Below are positions 19,544 through 28,136 of a DNA stretch of 64,000 nucleotides, piece by piece. The notes below the pieces were generated by a model. It did not search any database, had not been told where the DNA came from, and was given only the letters and a program-made list of their open reading frames with translations. The DNA is from Tunturibacter empetritectus (GTDB lineage: Bacteria; Acidobacteriota; Terriglobia; Terriglobales; Acidobacteriaceae): contig NZ_CP132932.1 in assembly GCF_040358985.1 (NCBI RefSeq), forward strand, positions 4,526,001 to 4,590,000. The letters run 5' to 3'. Each line of letters opens with the position of its first letter. Positions within the stretch are counted from its first letter, which is position 1. The position numbers and the translations under genes are program-made.

Positions 19544-20722
19544 TCATACGTATGAGGGACGGTGAGCCTCAATACATTCCTGAAAGGCAGCCATGAGTTG
19601 TTGATAGTTTTGCTCTTCGGTGTAGAGAGCAAGATATCTTGCCCTGGCTTGAAGTCTCAACGACCTAAGACGGTCCGGATCAGATGTGAGGCTGCTGACG
19701 ACAGAGGCAAGTTCTACACTATCTCCGGGCCGGTACAGGAGACCGGTCACGCCGTCTTCAACCATTGCCTGCATAGGTGGCGTAGCGGCTGCGATGACTG
19801 GCGTTCCTTTGGAGTAAGCTTCGACGATTGTGCGGCCGAATGGCTCATACCACTCTGACGGAAAGATCAGAAAAGCAGCATTGCCCAAGTATTCGCATAC
19901 GTCGGAGAGCGACCTGCGGCCTAGATATTCGATACGTGAATCGGCTTCAGAAGCTTCCCTGACGATTGATTCGAGAGGGCCGTCGCCGATAAGCTTCAGA
20001 CGCACCGGTTGCAGAATGTTCTTCCAGGCTTTGAGCAGAGAACGAACACCTTTTTCCTCTGTGAGACGTCCGACATACAGGCCGTAGCCGCCTGAACCGT
20101 CGCCGACCCCGGTGTCCGAGATAAAGTTCGGTTTGACTATAATTCTATCTTCGGGAAATCCACCTGCGACCAATTGTTGTTTTACAAAGCTACTGACTGC
20201 TATGAACCTATCGACCGAGTCTCCCCACACCCCACGCAGATGAGCGTAGACATTGCTGGCGACTACTGCGGCTGACTGCAGATAGCTCTTCCGATAGCAA
20301 CGATGTTGAATGGCGGAGAGGGCTACCTTACTGCCAACGCATGTAGTGCAGACGTGGCCATCGCGAAACAGGTTAGCGGAAGGGCAGACGAGCCTGTAGT
20401 TTCTTACCGAAAGAGCGGTTGGGATACCCATCTCTTTTGCGGCACGAAAGATTGAGGGAGAGAGACGAGGGAAAAAGTTATCCACCTTCATAATGTCCGG
20501 CCGTTCCGACCGAATGAGCTGTTTTATGTTATCGAACTCTTTAGAATTCCAGATGGATTGCAAGCCTACAGTGATCAGGTTCTCAGAACGAATTTCAGCA
20601 TTGTCCAAGACATACTCAATGACTTCCTCTCCGCGGGAACGAAGCATCGAGATTTCCTGCTCTCTGGACTCGTCTTCTCCACCTCGGTAGATATATCGAT
20701 TGTGTAGAAACAGAATCCGCAT
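19544..20722 (-). CDS. GT4-family glycosyltransferase
   Basis: A 392-residue GT-B transferase. The N-terminal domain begins with ILFLHNRYIYRGGEDE, the acceptor-side motif of this subfamily. The middle has four cysteines (LVCPS, CTTC, RCYRKS) that look like a small metal knuckle found in related enzymes. The donor domain has GRLTEEKGVRSLL near 220 and EWYEPFGRTIVEAYSKG near 290, which satisfies E-x7-E. It converges on the acyltransferase gene with a 49-base gap. It probably adds one sugar of the EPS repeat. Confidence 0.9.
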   Translation of the reverse strand: MRILFLHNRYIYRGGEDESREQEISMLRSRGEEVIEYVLDNAEIRSENLITVGLQSIWNSKEFDNIKQLIRSERPDIMKVDNFFPRLSPSIFRAAKEMGIPTALSVRNYRLVCPSANLFRDGHVCTTCVGSKVALSAIQHRCYRKSYLQSAAVVASNVYAHLRGVWGDSVDRFIAVSSFVKQQLVAGGFPEDRIIVKPNFISDTGVGDGSGGYGLYVGRLTEEKGVRSLLKAWKNILQPVRLKLIGDGPLESIVREASEADSRIEYLGRRSLSDVCEYLGNAAFLIFPSEWYEPFGRTIVEAYSKGTPVIAAATPPMQAMVEDGVTGLLYRPGDSVELASVVSSLTSDPDRLRSLRLQARARYLALYTEEQNYQQLMAAFQECIEAHRPSYV

Positions 20723-20940
20723 CAGGCCTCAAGATCTATGAATATTCAGTTGGGATACAGTCGCTCTGTCCATTGTGCCTTTTGGTCTGGACTTATGAGT
20801 GAGAAAGATCTCTCACTCCATTCCCTCGGTCGGAAGTTGAGTGCCGCTGACGGATTGACGCGTCAAGTGACAAGATGCAGGTCCGCCCAATGTCTGCGAA
20901 CGGTTTCTGAATAATGCAGTGACACGCGACTACTTAAGGG

Positions 20941-21789
20941 CTACTTAATTTTCTGGCGAACAAAATCGTAGAAGATAGGTGGCGTAAATTTACGGGCGAG
21001 GCTGCGCACGGTGGGTTTCGGCCCATAGATATCAGGCGCATACATGGAGCTGTGTACACCTTTTTCCTTCCCGAGGATGCCTCCTGCTGTGTTGTAGTAG
21101 GCCATGAAAGAGTAGCGCGAACGGCCTGACGGTTCTACTACCGGATTGACGCCATGAAAAGACGTCCGAGAGACCTCCATCAGTAGAGTTCTATTAAAAA
21201 CAGGCTCAATCTCTGCAACTTTACGGCTTGCGTCTTTATTCCACAATTCGAGTTGTCCACCGTACTTCGGAGACCAATCCTGATTAAGGTAGATGATCAG
21301 CGCGAGGCGGCGCGTCAAACCGCTGGTGAGGTCCTCGTTTGAGTCGATGTGAACATCAAACTTTCCTTTTGGAGGGATAATGCTGTAGCCGGCGCCGTGC
21401 ATATATGGATCAGGCAGCAGGTTCCAGATCCCCGTGATCTCGGATAAGAGATAAAGAAATGGGGCCGAGTGAAGAAGTGCGACGAGCTGAAATCCTGCCT
21501 CGCCGAGCAAAACGGCAGACTTCTGACCGAACTTCTCGATTTTATGGGTGTTATGGTGTACCCAGTCGGACCTCTTGGCTACCGACATCTCGTTCATTAC
21601 AGTAGTTAGCCGGTCGGGTTCGAACAGATTATCAATGGTGAGATAAGGAAAAGGCGAGTTACTCCGATATCGTTCGGCTAAGCTTGCAGAGCTCTCTGGG
21701 ATGGAAAGTTGATCAAGCCGAGTTGAGACGTCTCGAATGCTAGTTTCGTTTTGCATATCGCTCCCTGACACCGACGCAGTGGGTTGCAT
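20941..21789 (-). CDS. 2-oxoglutarate/Fe(II)-dependent oxygenase (prolyl-hydroxylase-like)
   Basis: A 282-residue protein with the facial-triad pattern of the 2OG-Fe(II) dioxygenases: H147-x-D149 in FDVHIDSNED and a distal H212 in SFHGV, with Arg 222 or 225 ten or more residues later to bind 2-oxoglutarate. The connecting YGGQLELW strand is typical of the prolyl 4-hydroxylase-like group. The start may be ATG 21789 or the ATG eleven codons later. Within an EPS locus it might hydroxylate a sugar, a lipid or a secreted protein; the substrate is not known. Confidence 0.82.
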   Translation of the reverse strand: MQPTASVSGSDMQNETSIRDVSTRLDQLSIPESSASLAERYRSNSPFPYLTIDNLFEPDRLTTVMNEMSVAKRSDWVHHNTHKIEKFGQKSAVLLGEAGFQLVALLHSAPFLYLLSEITGIWNLLPDPYMHGAGYSIIPPKGKFDVHIDSNEDLTSGLTRRLALIIYLNQDWSPKYGGQLELWNKDASRKVAEIEPVFNRTLLMEVSRTSFHGVNPVVEPSGRSRYSFMAYYNTAGGILGKEKGVHSSMYAPDIYGPKPTVRSLARKFTPPIFYDFVRQKIK

Positions 21790-22347
21790 TCTTGATAGAA
21801 CCGAACCATTGGTGGGTTCATTGCTCCTCCGCCGGGCCGTTACCTCATCCCTGTGAGGGAAATGAATTTCCTATAATTAGGAAAAACTCTGGTACTTCAA
21901 GTTATCTAAAGCTCCATAATGCCTTTTTGTATGCATTGATTTTCGTCTTTCGAGGGAAAGTCAATGCCAACAACACTTATGTGTGCAATTGCAATGCCAA
22001 ATAGCTACTAGCGGAAAATCACCGCAAGTCATGATTGACGAGCTTTAGAAAGAAGTTCTTACGGCTGATGACCATAACCCAAGCTGTTGGCCATCTTGAG
22101 GGACGGGCCTACGTTCGTATGCGACGTCGTAAGAAATTCTCATACAAGTTACAGCTGTAGTACAGCGGCCGGTTGGCCCGACAATTGCATTATTTCAGAA
22201 TAACGGCGCTCACTGAGAAGCCCTTCTCAAACCGTCCGCTCTATTGTGACGGGCTCCGTAATTAGTTACCGTAGTTACGTTAGGTAACCTAAATTTCAAA
22301 AGTTGAACACGCATCATAGAGGCAAAGCGCTAATTGAAGGGATGCCA
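21790..22347. other. Divergent intergenic region upstream of the priming transferase
   Basis: A 558-base gap between a minus-strand oxygenase gene and the plus-strand priming glycosyltransferase gene. A 70-codon frame near its start has no Shine-Dalgarno or family features and is rejected. The gap contains the inverted repeat at 22265-22288, close to the start of the downstream gene. Confidence 0.5.
22265..22288. promoter_or_regulatory. Inverted repeat, possible operator of the priming transferase gene
   Basis: GTTACC at 22265-22270 and GGTAAC at 22283-22288 form a perfect inverted repeat with a 12-base spacer. The symmetry extends almost to TTA/TAA on the outside. It lies about 60 bases upstream of the preferred start of the sugar transferase gene, where a dimeric regulator would act. 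No binding protein can be named. Confidence 0.35.
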
Positions 22348-23805
22348 ATGACATTGTCGAATAGAGGTATCTTTCTGGAATTAGTAAAACTTAGCGATAT
22401 TTTACTTCTCTTTTGCAGTTTGGCGGCAGCTTATGTTGTCACCTCCGGGCATCAGGCTTTTGGTTTACCTAGGTCCCTGGTGACACATCATCCTGTTGAA
22501 GTATTTCTGGCGACGCTGTTATTGGGCATAGTATGGCACGGAGTTTTATATTCGAATAAGTTCTATCGCTCCAGAAGAGTGGATGGATTCCTCATGGAGG
22601 CGATGGATGTATTTCTTGCGAGCGCCTTGTGCGCTGCAGCCTGCTTTGCCTGGCTGTGGGTCATAAGTTCCCGCGCGACACGTACTTATCATGCAAATGA
22701 GCTCGCTTCAACTGCGGTCGTTTTTGGGATCGTCAGCTTTACGGTCTTCCTCTCGACACGATTTCTGGGACGGACTACGGCGCACACACTTCGTTCCAAA
22801 GGCTATAACCTTCGCCATGTATTGATCGTTGGGACGAATCGTCGGGCCCACGCTTTTGCACAGGATGTACTGCGGCACCCGGAGTGGGGTTACGATGTGC
22901 GGGGCTTCATTGACGGCCAATGGTGGTTCCAGGAGACGGCTACATCCGGTCTAGGGAACCTTCTTGGGGATCTGGAGACGATTCCGTCGCTGCTGCGAAC
23001 AATGCCTATCGACGAAGTGATCGTGACCTTGCCACTCGCGTCGTTTTACCAGCAGATTGCAGAGGTGGTGGCTACGTGCCGCGACCATGGGATCACGGTA
23101 CGGGGAGTGGGATCATTCTTCGATCAGGAACAGGCACATCGAACTGCCTACCTTCCGGGTGGCATTGGCACCATTACTCTGCACGATGAGTCTTGGAATG
23201 CGTGGGGATCGATGATAAAGCGAGTAACCGATGCGGTCGTTTCGGCGGTGCTTTTGCTGGCCCTTGCTCCTGTCTTTTTCATCGTTGCGTTATTGATCAG
23301 GTTGACCTCGAAGGGTCCGGTCTTCTTTCGTCAGACCAGAATTGGCTATGGCAAACGACCTTTCGAGATTCTGAAGTTTAGGACAATGGTGTCGGATGCC
23401 GAGAAGTTGATGGCCCAGGTGGAGCATTTGAACGAGACGAAAGGTCCCACCTTCAAGCTGAAGAATGATCCTCGTATAACACCCCTGGGCAGGTTTCTAC
23501 GGAAGTCAAGTCTTGACGAGATTCCTCAACTCATCAATGTGTTTCGTGGAGACATGAGTCTTGTCGGCCCACGGCCACTTCCCGTGAGAGATTATGAAGG
23601 TTTTACGAAGGACTGGCACAGGAGACGATTCAGCGTCAAACCCGGAATTACTTGTTTGTGGCAGGTGATGGGGAGAAGCTCGATCAGCTTCGATGAGTGG
23701 ATGGCTTTGGATATGCGTTACATCGACCAGTGGTCGGTATGGCTCGATATCAAGATCCTGTTTCAAACTATTCCTGCAGTCTTTCGTGGCTCCGGGGCAG
23801 TGTAA
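22348..23805 (+). CDS. Polyprenyl-phosphate sugar phosphotransferase (WbaP/WcaJ-type priming enzyme)
   Basis: About 485 residues. The N-terminal half has four to five TM segments and a CoA-binding-like Rossmann region (HVLIVGTNRRAHAFA near 165). The C-terminal bacterial sugar transferase domain begins KRVTDAVVSAVLLL near 290, with RQTRIGYGKRPFEILKFRTM, PLGRFLRKSSLDEIPQL and GDMSLVGPRPLP. It moves a sugar-1-phosphate from a nucleotide sugar to undecaprenyl phosphate, the first committed EPS step. ATG 22348 follows GAAGGG by six bases; ATG 22342 or TTG 22303 are alternatives. It stands alone on the plus strand with its own terminator. Confidence 0.93.
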   Translation: MTLSNRGIFLELVKLSDILLLFCSLAAAYVVTSGHQAFGLPRSLVTHHPVEVFLATLLLGIVWHGVLYSNKFYRSRRVDGFLMEAMDVFLASALCAAACFAWLWVISSRATRTYHANELASTAVVFGIVSFTVFLSTRFLGRTTAHTLRSKGYNLRHVLIVGTNRRAHAFAQDVLRHPEWGYDVRGFIDGQWWFQETATSGLGNLLGDLETIPSLLRTMPIDEVIVTLPLASFYQQIAEVVATCRDHGITVRGVGSFFDQEQAHRTAYLPGGIGTITLHDESWNAWGSMIKRVTDAVVSAVLLLALAPVFFIVALLIRLTSKGPVFFRQTRIGYGKRPFEILKFRTMVSDAEKLMAQVEHLNETKGPTFKLKNDPRITPLGRFLRKSSLDEIPQLINVFRGDMSLVGPRPLPVRDYEGFTKDWHRRRFSVKPGITCLWQVMGRSSISFDEWMALDMRYIDQWSVWLDIKILFQTIPAVFRGSGAV

Positions 23806-23855
23806 ATACAGATCTCCGACAACACCAGTTGGTATGGCGGCTCGCGACTAAGAAG

Positions 23856-23909
23856 GACTCCTAGTAGACATGACGCGAGAGCGCCTGACATCTACTCGGA
23901 GTCTTTTTT
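23856..23909 (+). terminator. Intrinsic terminator of the priming transferase gene
   Basis: GACTCCTAGTAGA (23856-23868) pairs with TCTACTCGGAGTC (23891-23903) with one mismatch, and TTTTTT follows at 23904-23909. The inner region between the arms can add further pairing. The right arm and T run overlap the last codons of hemA, which is read from the opposite strand. Confidence 0.75.
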
Positions 23910-25172
23910 GCGTGTTGATTCGCGGAGCGCGGTGAGTTGGGGATGGAGAAGCTTGGCTGTGAGCGAGCGGGTCAGGGCTTCGACGGCGTCACGCTGTTGG
24001 GCGGTGAGGTCGGCGAGCTTGGATTGGGAGCGGTCTAGTTCGGCCTGGCGGAGCTGCTCGGCCTGCTGCTGAAGGGCTTTGATGGCGGGGACTGCGTCGC
24101 GGGATTGAAGACGCTCCTGATACTTGTCTACTTCCCTGCTGACGATAATCTCGGCGGCGGCGACTTCGCGACCGCGATCGGCCAGATTGGCGGCGGCTAC
24201 CTGCTGGAGATCGTCGATGTCATAGACGAAGCAGCCTTCGACCTCGTTCATGCGTGGGTCGACGTCGCGGGGGACGGCGATGTCGATGAAGAACATGGGC
24301 CGATTGCGGCGGCGATGGAGGAAGTGCTGGCCGTGGGAGCGACCGAAGATCTTTTGGGGGGCGCCGGTGGAGGTGATGACGATGTCTGCACGGTCAGCCT
24401 GCTCGTAGAGGGCTTCGAAGGAAATGGCTTCGGTGTGAACGGTGAGGCTGCTGAAGTCGGAGGCTATTTTTTCAGCACGGGATTGGGTGCGGTTGGTGAC
24501 AAGGATGGAGGATGCGCCCTGCTGGATGAGATGACGGGCGGCTAACTCGGACATTTTGCCGGCACCCACCAGAAGGACAGTCTTTCCGTAGAGGGAGCCG
24601 AAGATCTTCCTGGCGAGATCGACGGCTACCGAGGCTATGGAGACGGAGCTTGAGCCAATTTGAGTTTCGGTGCGGATTTTTTTGGCGACAGTGAAGGTGC
24701 GTTGCATCAGGGCTTCGAGGTGGCTGGAGACGGCGCCGGCGTCACGGGCCACGGTGTAGGCCTCTTTGACCTGGCCGAGGATCTGGGGTTCGCCGACGAC
24801 CATGCTGTCGAGCGAACTGGCGACGCGGAAAAGATGGCGGACGGCTTCGCGCTCGCGAAACTCGTAGAGATGCGGTTGGATGTCGTGCGGTGGAACGGCG
24901 AAGTACTCGTGCAGGAAGCGGAGGAGGTCGGTTTTGTCCTGTGCCGATGCGGCTTCGGCGTCGTCCTGGAGGGTAAGGAGCTCGACCCGGTTGCAGGTGG
25001 AGAGGATGAGGCCTTCGCGGACGCCGGGCTGGTGGAGAAGGGTGCGGGTGGCGTCGGCGAGGCGTTCAGCGGGGATGGCGAGACGCTCGCGTACCTCGAT
25101 TGGTGCGGTGTTGTGGTTGATGCCGAGGAGGACGAGACGGCCCTGTGTGGATGTGGGCTTGGCTTGGTTCAT
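23892..25172 (-). CDS. hemA: Glutamyl-tRNA reductase
   Basis: A 426-residue protein with all HemA landmarks. GINHNTAPIEVRERLAIP is near the N-terminus and the catalytic Cys lies in STCNRVELL near 60. SSLDSMVVGEPQILGQVKEAY is near 120, the NADPH-binding loop VLLVGAGKMSELAARHL is near 195, and a helical C-terminal dimerisation region follows. It reduces glutamyl-tRNA to glutamate-1-semialdehyde, the first step of C5 tetrapyrrole synthesis. It overlaps ccsA by ATGA, so the two are translationally coupled. The expected next gene, hemC, is not downstream here but at the far end of the EPS locus. Confidence 0.97.
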   Translation of the reverse strand: MNQAKPTSTQGRLVLLGINHNTAPIEVRERLAIPAERLADATRTLLHQPGVREGLILSTCNRVELLTLQDDAEAASAQDKTDLLRFLHEYFAVPPHDIQPHLYEFREREAVRHLFRVASSLDSMVVGEPQILGQVKEAYTVARDAGAVSSHLEALMQRTFTVAKKIRTETQIGSSSVSIASVAVDLARKIFGSLYGKTVLLVGAGKMSELAARHLIQQGASSILVTNRTQSRAEKIASDFSSLTVHTEAISFEALYEQADRADIVITSTGAPQKIFGRSHGQHFLHRRRNRPMFFIDIAVPRDVDPRMNEVEGCFVYDIDDLQQVAAANLADRGREVAAAEIIVSREVDKYQERLQSRDAVPAIKALQQQAEQLRQAELDRSQSKLADLTAQQRDAVEALTRSLTAKLLHPQLTALRESTRKKDSE

Positions 25173-26008
25173 GGGGCGCTAAACCTGTGGACTGCGGAGA
25201 ACTGGTTTGCCACCCACACGGTGAGTATGACCAGGAAGACGAAGCTGGAGAGGTAGACGGCTCGGCGGCCTCGGAGGCCTGAGATTCGGCGGATATGGAT
25301 CATCGCCACGTAAACCAGCCACATGGCGAATGCGAGAAGGATCTTGGGGTCGCGGAAGTAAGAAGCACCGACGGTGGCCTGGGCGATGAGCGAACCGATG
25401 AGAAGGCCGGCGGTCATACAAGGTAGGCCGAAGAGGAGGGCTTTGAGGGCGATCTGATCGGTAGTTTCAAGCGGTGGCAGCCATGAGATGGTTGGCGATT
25501 TTTGCTTGAGGCGGCGCTCCTGCACCAGGTAGAGAAGCGACGCCAGCATGGAGAGGAAGAGAGCGGCGTAGGCGGCAAGAAGAAGAGCAACGTGGAGGAA
25601 GATCCAGCCGGTGTGAAGAATTGGGAAGGTGGTGCTCTCCTGACCCGGATGAAAGGCCGGGAGTAGGCAAAAAAGGAAGCAGATGGGCAGCAGGAAGATG
25701 CCGAGCGAAACGGTGCGGTAGCGGGCATAGACCAAGAGAAAGGCCAAGGCGAGAAGAAGGCCCAGGAAAGACTGAGTTTCGTGGGTATCTACTGGAAGGC
25801 GATGGTGGGCCGCGTTGAGCATCTCGGCCAACGAGACGAAGTGGAAGAATACTGCGGCTACAGTGGCGGGGACGGCGATGTGGCGCCAGCGGGGGCGGTC
25901 ATATAGGGCCGCCGGCAGGACCGCAAGCGCGGCGATGCCGTAGAGTAAGACCGCGACTCTGAGCCAGAAAAGAGACATAAGTGACGTACTTCGCGGAGTT
26001 TTCCGCAA
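25169..26008 (-). CDS. Cytochrome c assembly protein, CcsA/HemX/YpjD-like
   Basis: A 279-residue integral membrane protein with about eight TM segments. The family signature is GWIFLHVALLLAAYAALFLSM near 135-155, with further conserved His residues in VFFHFVSLAEML and near AMIHIRR. Proteins of this size upstream of hemA belong to the HemX/YpjD/CcsA group, which handle haem for cytochrome c maturation or tune HemA. The last bases overlap the hemA start. Membership is clear; the exact role (assembly factor or HemX-like modulator) is not. Confidence 0.85.
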   Translation of the reverse strand: MRKTPRSTSLMSLFWLRVAVLLYGIAALAVLPAALYDRPRWRHIAVPATVAAVFFHFVSLAEMLNAAHHRLPVDTHETQSFLGLLLALAFLLVYARYRTVSLGIFLLPICFLFCLLPAFHPGQESTTFPILHTGWIFLHVALLLAAYAALFLSMLASLLYLVQERRLKQKSPTISWLPPLETTDQIALKALLFGLPCMTAGLLIGSLIAQATVGASYFRDPKILLAFAMWLVYVAMIHIRRISGLRGRRAVYLSSFVFLVILTVWVANQFSAVHRFSAP

Positions 26009-26205
26009 ACATCGAGTATATCGCTTATGAGTTTGATTCTGCGTGGGTGCAGCCGGTTTCGCCCGATCTTATTCGGCGGCGCGAGCCTGTCTGAGAGAGG
26101 GGCAAGGTGTAGATATCTTTGAGGTTACCTTGAGGGTTCTTTCGAGACTTGCCTATTGCACCAATGCCAGCGTGGCTGGCGGTCAACGTCGTTTCAGGGG
26201 CTTGA

Positions 26206-26415
26206 TTACCGAACGGCGATGGACATTGCGTGGAGACGATAGATCCCGTAGGCGAGGAACATCCAAGCGATCGTGGAGCAGAGCAGGCCGAAGACGATTC
26301 CTGCGGCTGCGCTTGAACCCTTGTGGAGGTCCTTTTGGGGGACATCTTCGGTTTTGATTCGGGTTGAAGGGGTGAGATTCAGGTTGATCGCTACCGGCAT
26401 TGTGACTCTGGCCAT
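26206..26415 (-). CDS. Small single-pass membrane protein, unknown
   Basis: A 69-residue product from ATG 26415, with AAGGA seven bases upstream. A polar N-terminal half (about 1-33, including LTPSTRIKTEDVPQKDLHKG) precedes a TM helix at about 34-58 (AAAGIVFGLLCSTIAWMFLAYGIY) and a short basic tail. No family recognised. It is read towards ccsA and hemA, 197 bases from ccsA, so a link to haem or cytochrome assembly is possible but unproven. A longer in-frame start at 26472 lacks a ribosome-binding site. Confidence 0.55.
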   Translation of the reverse strand: MARVTMPVAINLNLTPSTRIKTEDVPQKDLHKGSSAAAGIVFGLLCSTIAWMFLAYGIYRLHAMSIAVR

Positions 26416-26852
26416 AGTCCTGTCCTTTTGGAACGAGGACGACAGTACAGGGACGCGAGTTCGATGGGACATCCCCCGAAGGATGTACGGGGGAATCTTG
26501 CGGGGATCGGGAGGATTTTAATTTGGGGATGAATTGACGATTTTGCAGGGTTTTTTGAGTTTTTTGTGGTGTTTGCTGTGGTGAAAACGTGGTGAGATCG
26601 TGGTGGAATGCGTGGTAGAAGTGGTGTTTTGACATCGCTTTTTCGGTCTCTGAAAAATGCGCCACTGTTTTTGACTTTATTTTTAGAGTGGGGCGGGAAG
26701 GCGTCCAAGGTGAGAGATCAGGAGTTGGTATAGAGGCCGAAAGAACAAGCAACCGCAAGGACAAACGCAAATGCGGGGGTTCTTCGCTTCGCTCAGAATC
26801 ACAGACATTCTCTTCCCTTACGTCATCATCCAATCTGCTCCAAGAGCCCGGA
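26416..26852. other. Intergenic region with a phased repeat array
   Basis: A 437-base gap between pqqE and the small membrane-protein gene, both minus strand. It is G/T-rich on the plus strand, has several T runs and carries the GTGGTG array listed separately. Open frames across it on both strands have atypical composition and no family features. Confidence 0.5.
26566..26626. repeat. Six helically phased GTGGTG direct repeats
   Basis: GTGGTG (once GTGGTA) starts at 26566, 26578, 26589, 26600, 26612 and 26621, giving spacings of 12, 11, 11, 12 and 9 bases. The intervening 3-6 bases differ from unit to unit, so this is not a simple satellite. The array is about 150 bases upstream of the small membrane-protein gene that precedes ccsA and hemA. 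The near-helical period suggests a protein-binding array. Confidence 0.6.
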
Positions 26853-27938
26853 TCAGGAGTTTACGAGGATGCGGTAGACCCATTGGGTAGGGGGCGGTGC
26901 TGGGGCCTGGGTGATGGCAACCAGATCTGAGTGTCGATCGCTCAGGCTGCAGGCTGGGTCGGTGTTGGCGGCATCGCCGGTTAGCTGGAAGGCCTGGCAG
27001 CGGCAGCCTCCAAAGTCAACTTCCTTGCGGTCGCAAGCGGCGCATGGGTCTTTCATCCAGCTTTGGCCACGGAAGCGGTTGAAAGCTGGAGATTGTTGCC
27101 AGAGCCATTGCAGGGGGTGGTTGCGGACGGAGTCAAACTCCAGGCCGGGGATGATGGCGGCGGCGTGGCATGGGAGAGCTAGTCCGGCGGGGTCGATGAG
27201 GATCATCTGACGACCCCAGCCGCCGACGCAGGGTTTGGGGTAGCGGGCGTAGTAGTCGGGAAAGACGGCTTGCAGTTGAATGCGCCCGCTGAGGCGGGAT
27301 TGGGCCTCTTTGATGAGTTGGACGGAGTGCTCTACCTGGCTGGGGGTGGGCATAAGCCGGTCACGGTTTTTGAGAGCCCAGCCGTAGTACTGGACGTGGG
27401 CTACTTCGATTCTCTGCGGGTCGAGAGATTCGGCGAGCGCGAGGATGGCTTCGAGACGGTCGAGGTTGTCGCGGTGAACGACTACGTTGACGGTGAAGGC
27501 TATGTCTTGTTGGCGGATGAGGGCGGCGAGTTTGAGCTTGTGGGCGTGGGCTCGGGCGCCGGCGAATTCGTTGGCCTTTTCTTCGTCTGCGTCCTGGAGG
27601 CTTAGCTGGATGTGTTCGAGGCCGGCGTCTTTGAGTTCGCTCATGCGGTCGGCGGTGAGGCCGAGGCCTGAGGTGATCATGTTGACGTAGAGGTTCGCTT
27701 CCCTGCCCGCAGCGACTAACTTCGTTATGTCCGGTCGCGCGAGGGGTTCTCCTCCGGTGAGGTGGAGGTGGAGTACGCCCAGGGCTGAGGCTTGTTGGAA
27801 GACTCTGGTCCAGTCTTCGGTGGATAGCTCTTTGTCGGCGGACTGCATCTTGAGGGGGTTCGAGCAGTAGACGCAGTGCAGGGGGCAGCGGTGGGTTACT
27901 TCGGCTACGAGCGAGAGTGGACCGGGGATTGTCGACAT
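26853..27938 (-). CDS. pqqE: PqqA peptide cyclase, radical SAM/SPASM
   Basis: A 361-residue radical SAM enzyme with the CxxxCxxC triad at C18, C22 and C25 (RCPLHCVYCSNP) and an LTGGEPLARPDI stretch near 62. The C-terminal SPASM-like cysteines include PCVGGWGRQ, LPCHAA and KDPCAACDRKEVDFGGCRC. It forms the Glu-Tyr carbon-carbon bond in PqqA during pyrroloquinoline quinone synthesis. It is the last pqq gene, separated from pqqD by a 198-base gap that contains a REP-like inverted repeat. Confidence 0.96.
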   Translation of the reverse strand: MSTIPGPLSLVAEVTHRCPLHCVYCSNPLKMQSADKELSTEDWTRVFQQASALGVLHLHLTGGEPLARPDITKLVAAGREANLYVNMITSGLGLTADRMSELKDAGLEHIQLSLQDADEEKANEFAGARAHAHKLKLAALIRQQDIAFTVNVVVHRDNLDRLEAILALAESLDPQRIEVAHVQYYGWALKNRDRLMPTPSQVEHSVQLIKEAQSRLSGRIQLQAVFPDYYARYPKPCVGGWGRQMILIDPAGLALPCHAAAIIPGLEFDSVRNHPLQWLWQQSPAFNRFRGQSWMKDPCAACDRKEVDFGGCRCQAFQLTGDAANTDPACSLSDRHSDLVAITQAPAPPPTQWVYRILVNS

Positions 27939-27986
27939 ATTCTTCTTACAAGAAAATTGTATGCTCAGGTGCGCCCTGCGCGGGCT

Positions 27987-28095
27987 GCGGTCACTTCGTG
28001 ACGCGTATACCCCTTCGGTTGGCGATTCCGTTGGTCGCGATCACGAATCTTTCCCAGCCGCGGCGAAGCCGGTATACATGTCACGAAGTGACCGC
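27987..28095. repeat. REP-like palindrome pair between pqqD and pqqE
   Basis: GCGGTCACTTCGTGAC with GCGTATAC runs from 27987 to 28010. Its inverse, GTATAC-ATGTCACGAAGTGACCGC, runs from 28072 to 28095. Each arm also contains its own small palindrome GTCAC-TTC-GTGAC. The 61-base middle is not symmetrical. A third copy occurs at 33085-33107. The arrangement is that of a bacterial interspersed palindromic element. It could form a large hairpin in the pqq mRNA. Confidence 0.7.
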
Positions 28096-28136
28096 TCCGC
28101 GCGTAGCGGTCCCGGCCGGAAGGCCATTCCTTTCCT

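Noticed and set aside
26566..26626. Phased GTGGTG array considered as a CRISPR array or plasmid iteron origin
   Set aside because: Units are only six bases with 3-6 base spacers, and no cas, rep or parAB genes are present.
26183..26833. Minus-strand frame of 216 codons over the phased-repeat region
   Set aside because: Low-complexity residues arise from the GTGGTG array and T runs; a smaller gene with a good ribosome-binding site fits better.
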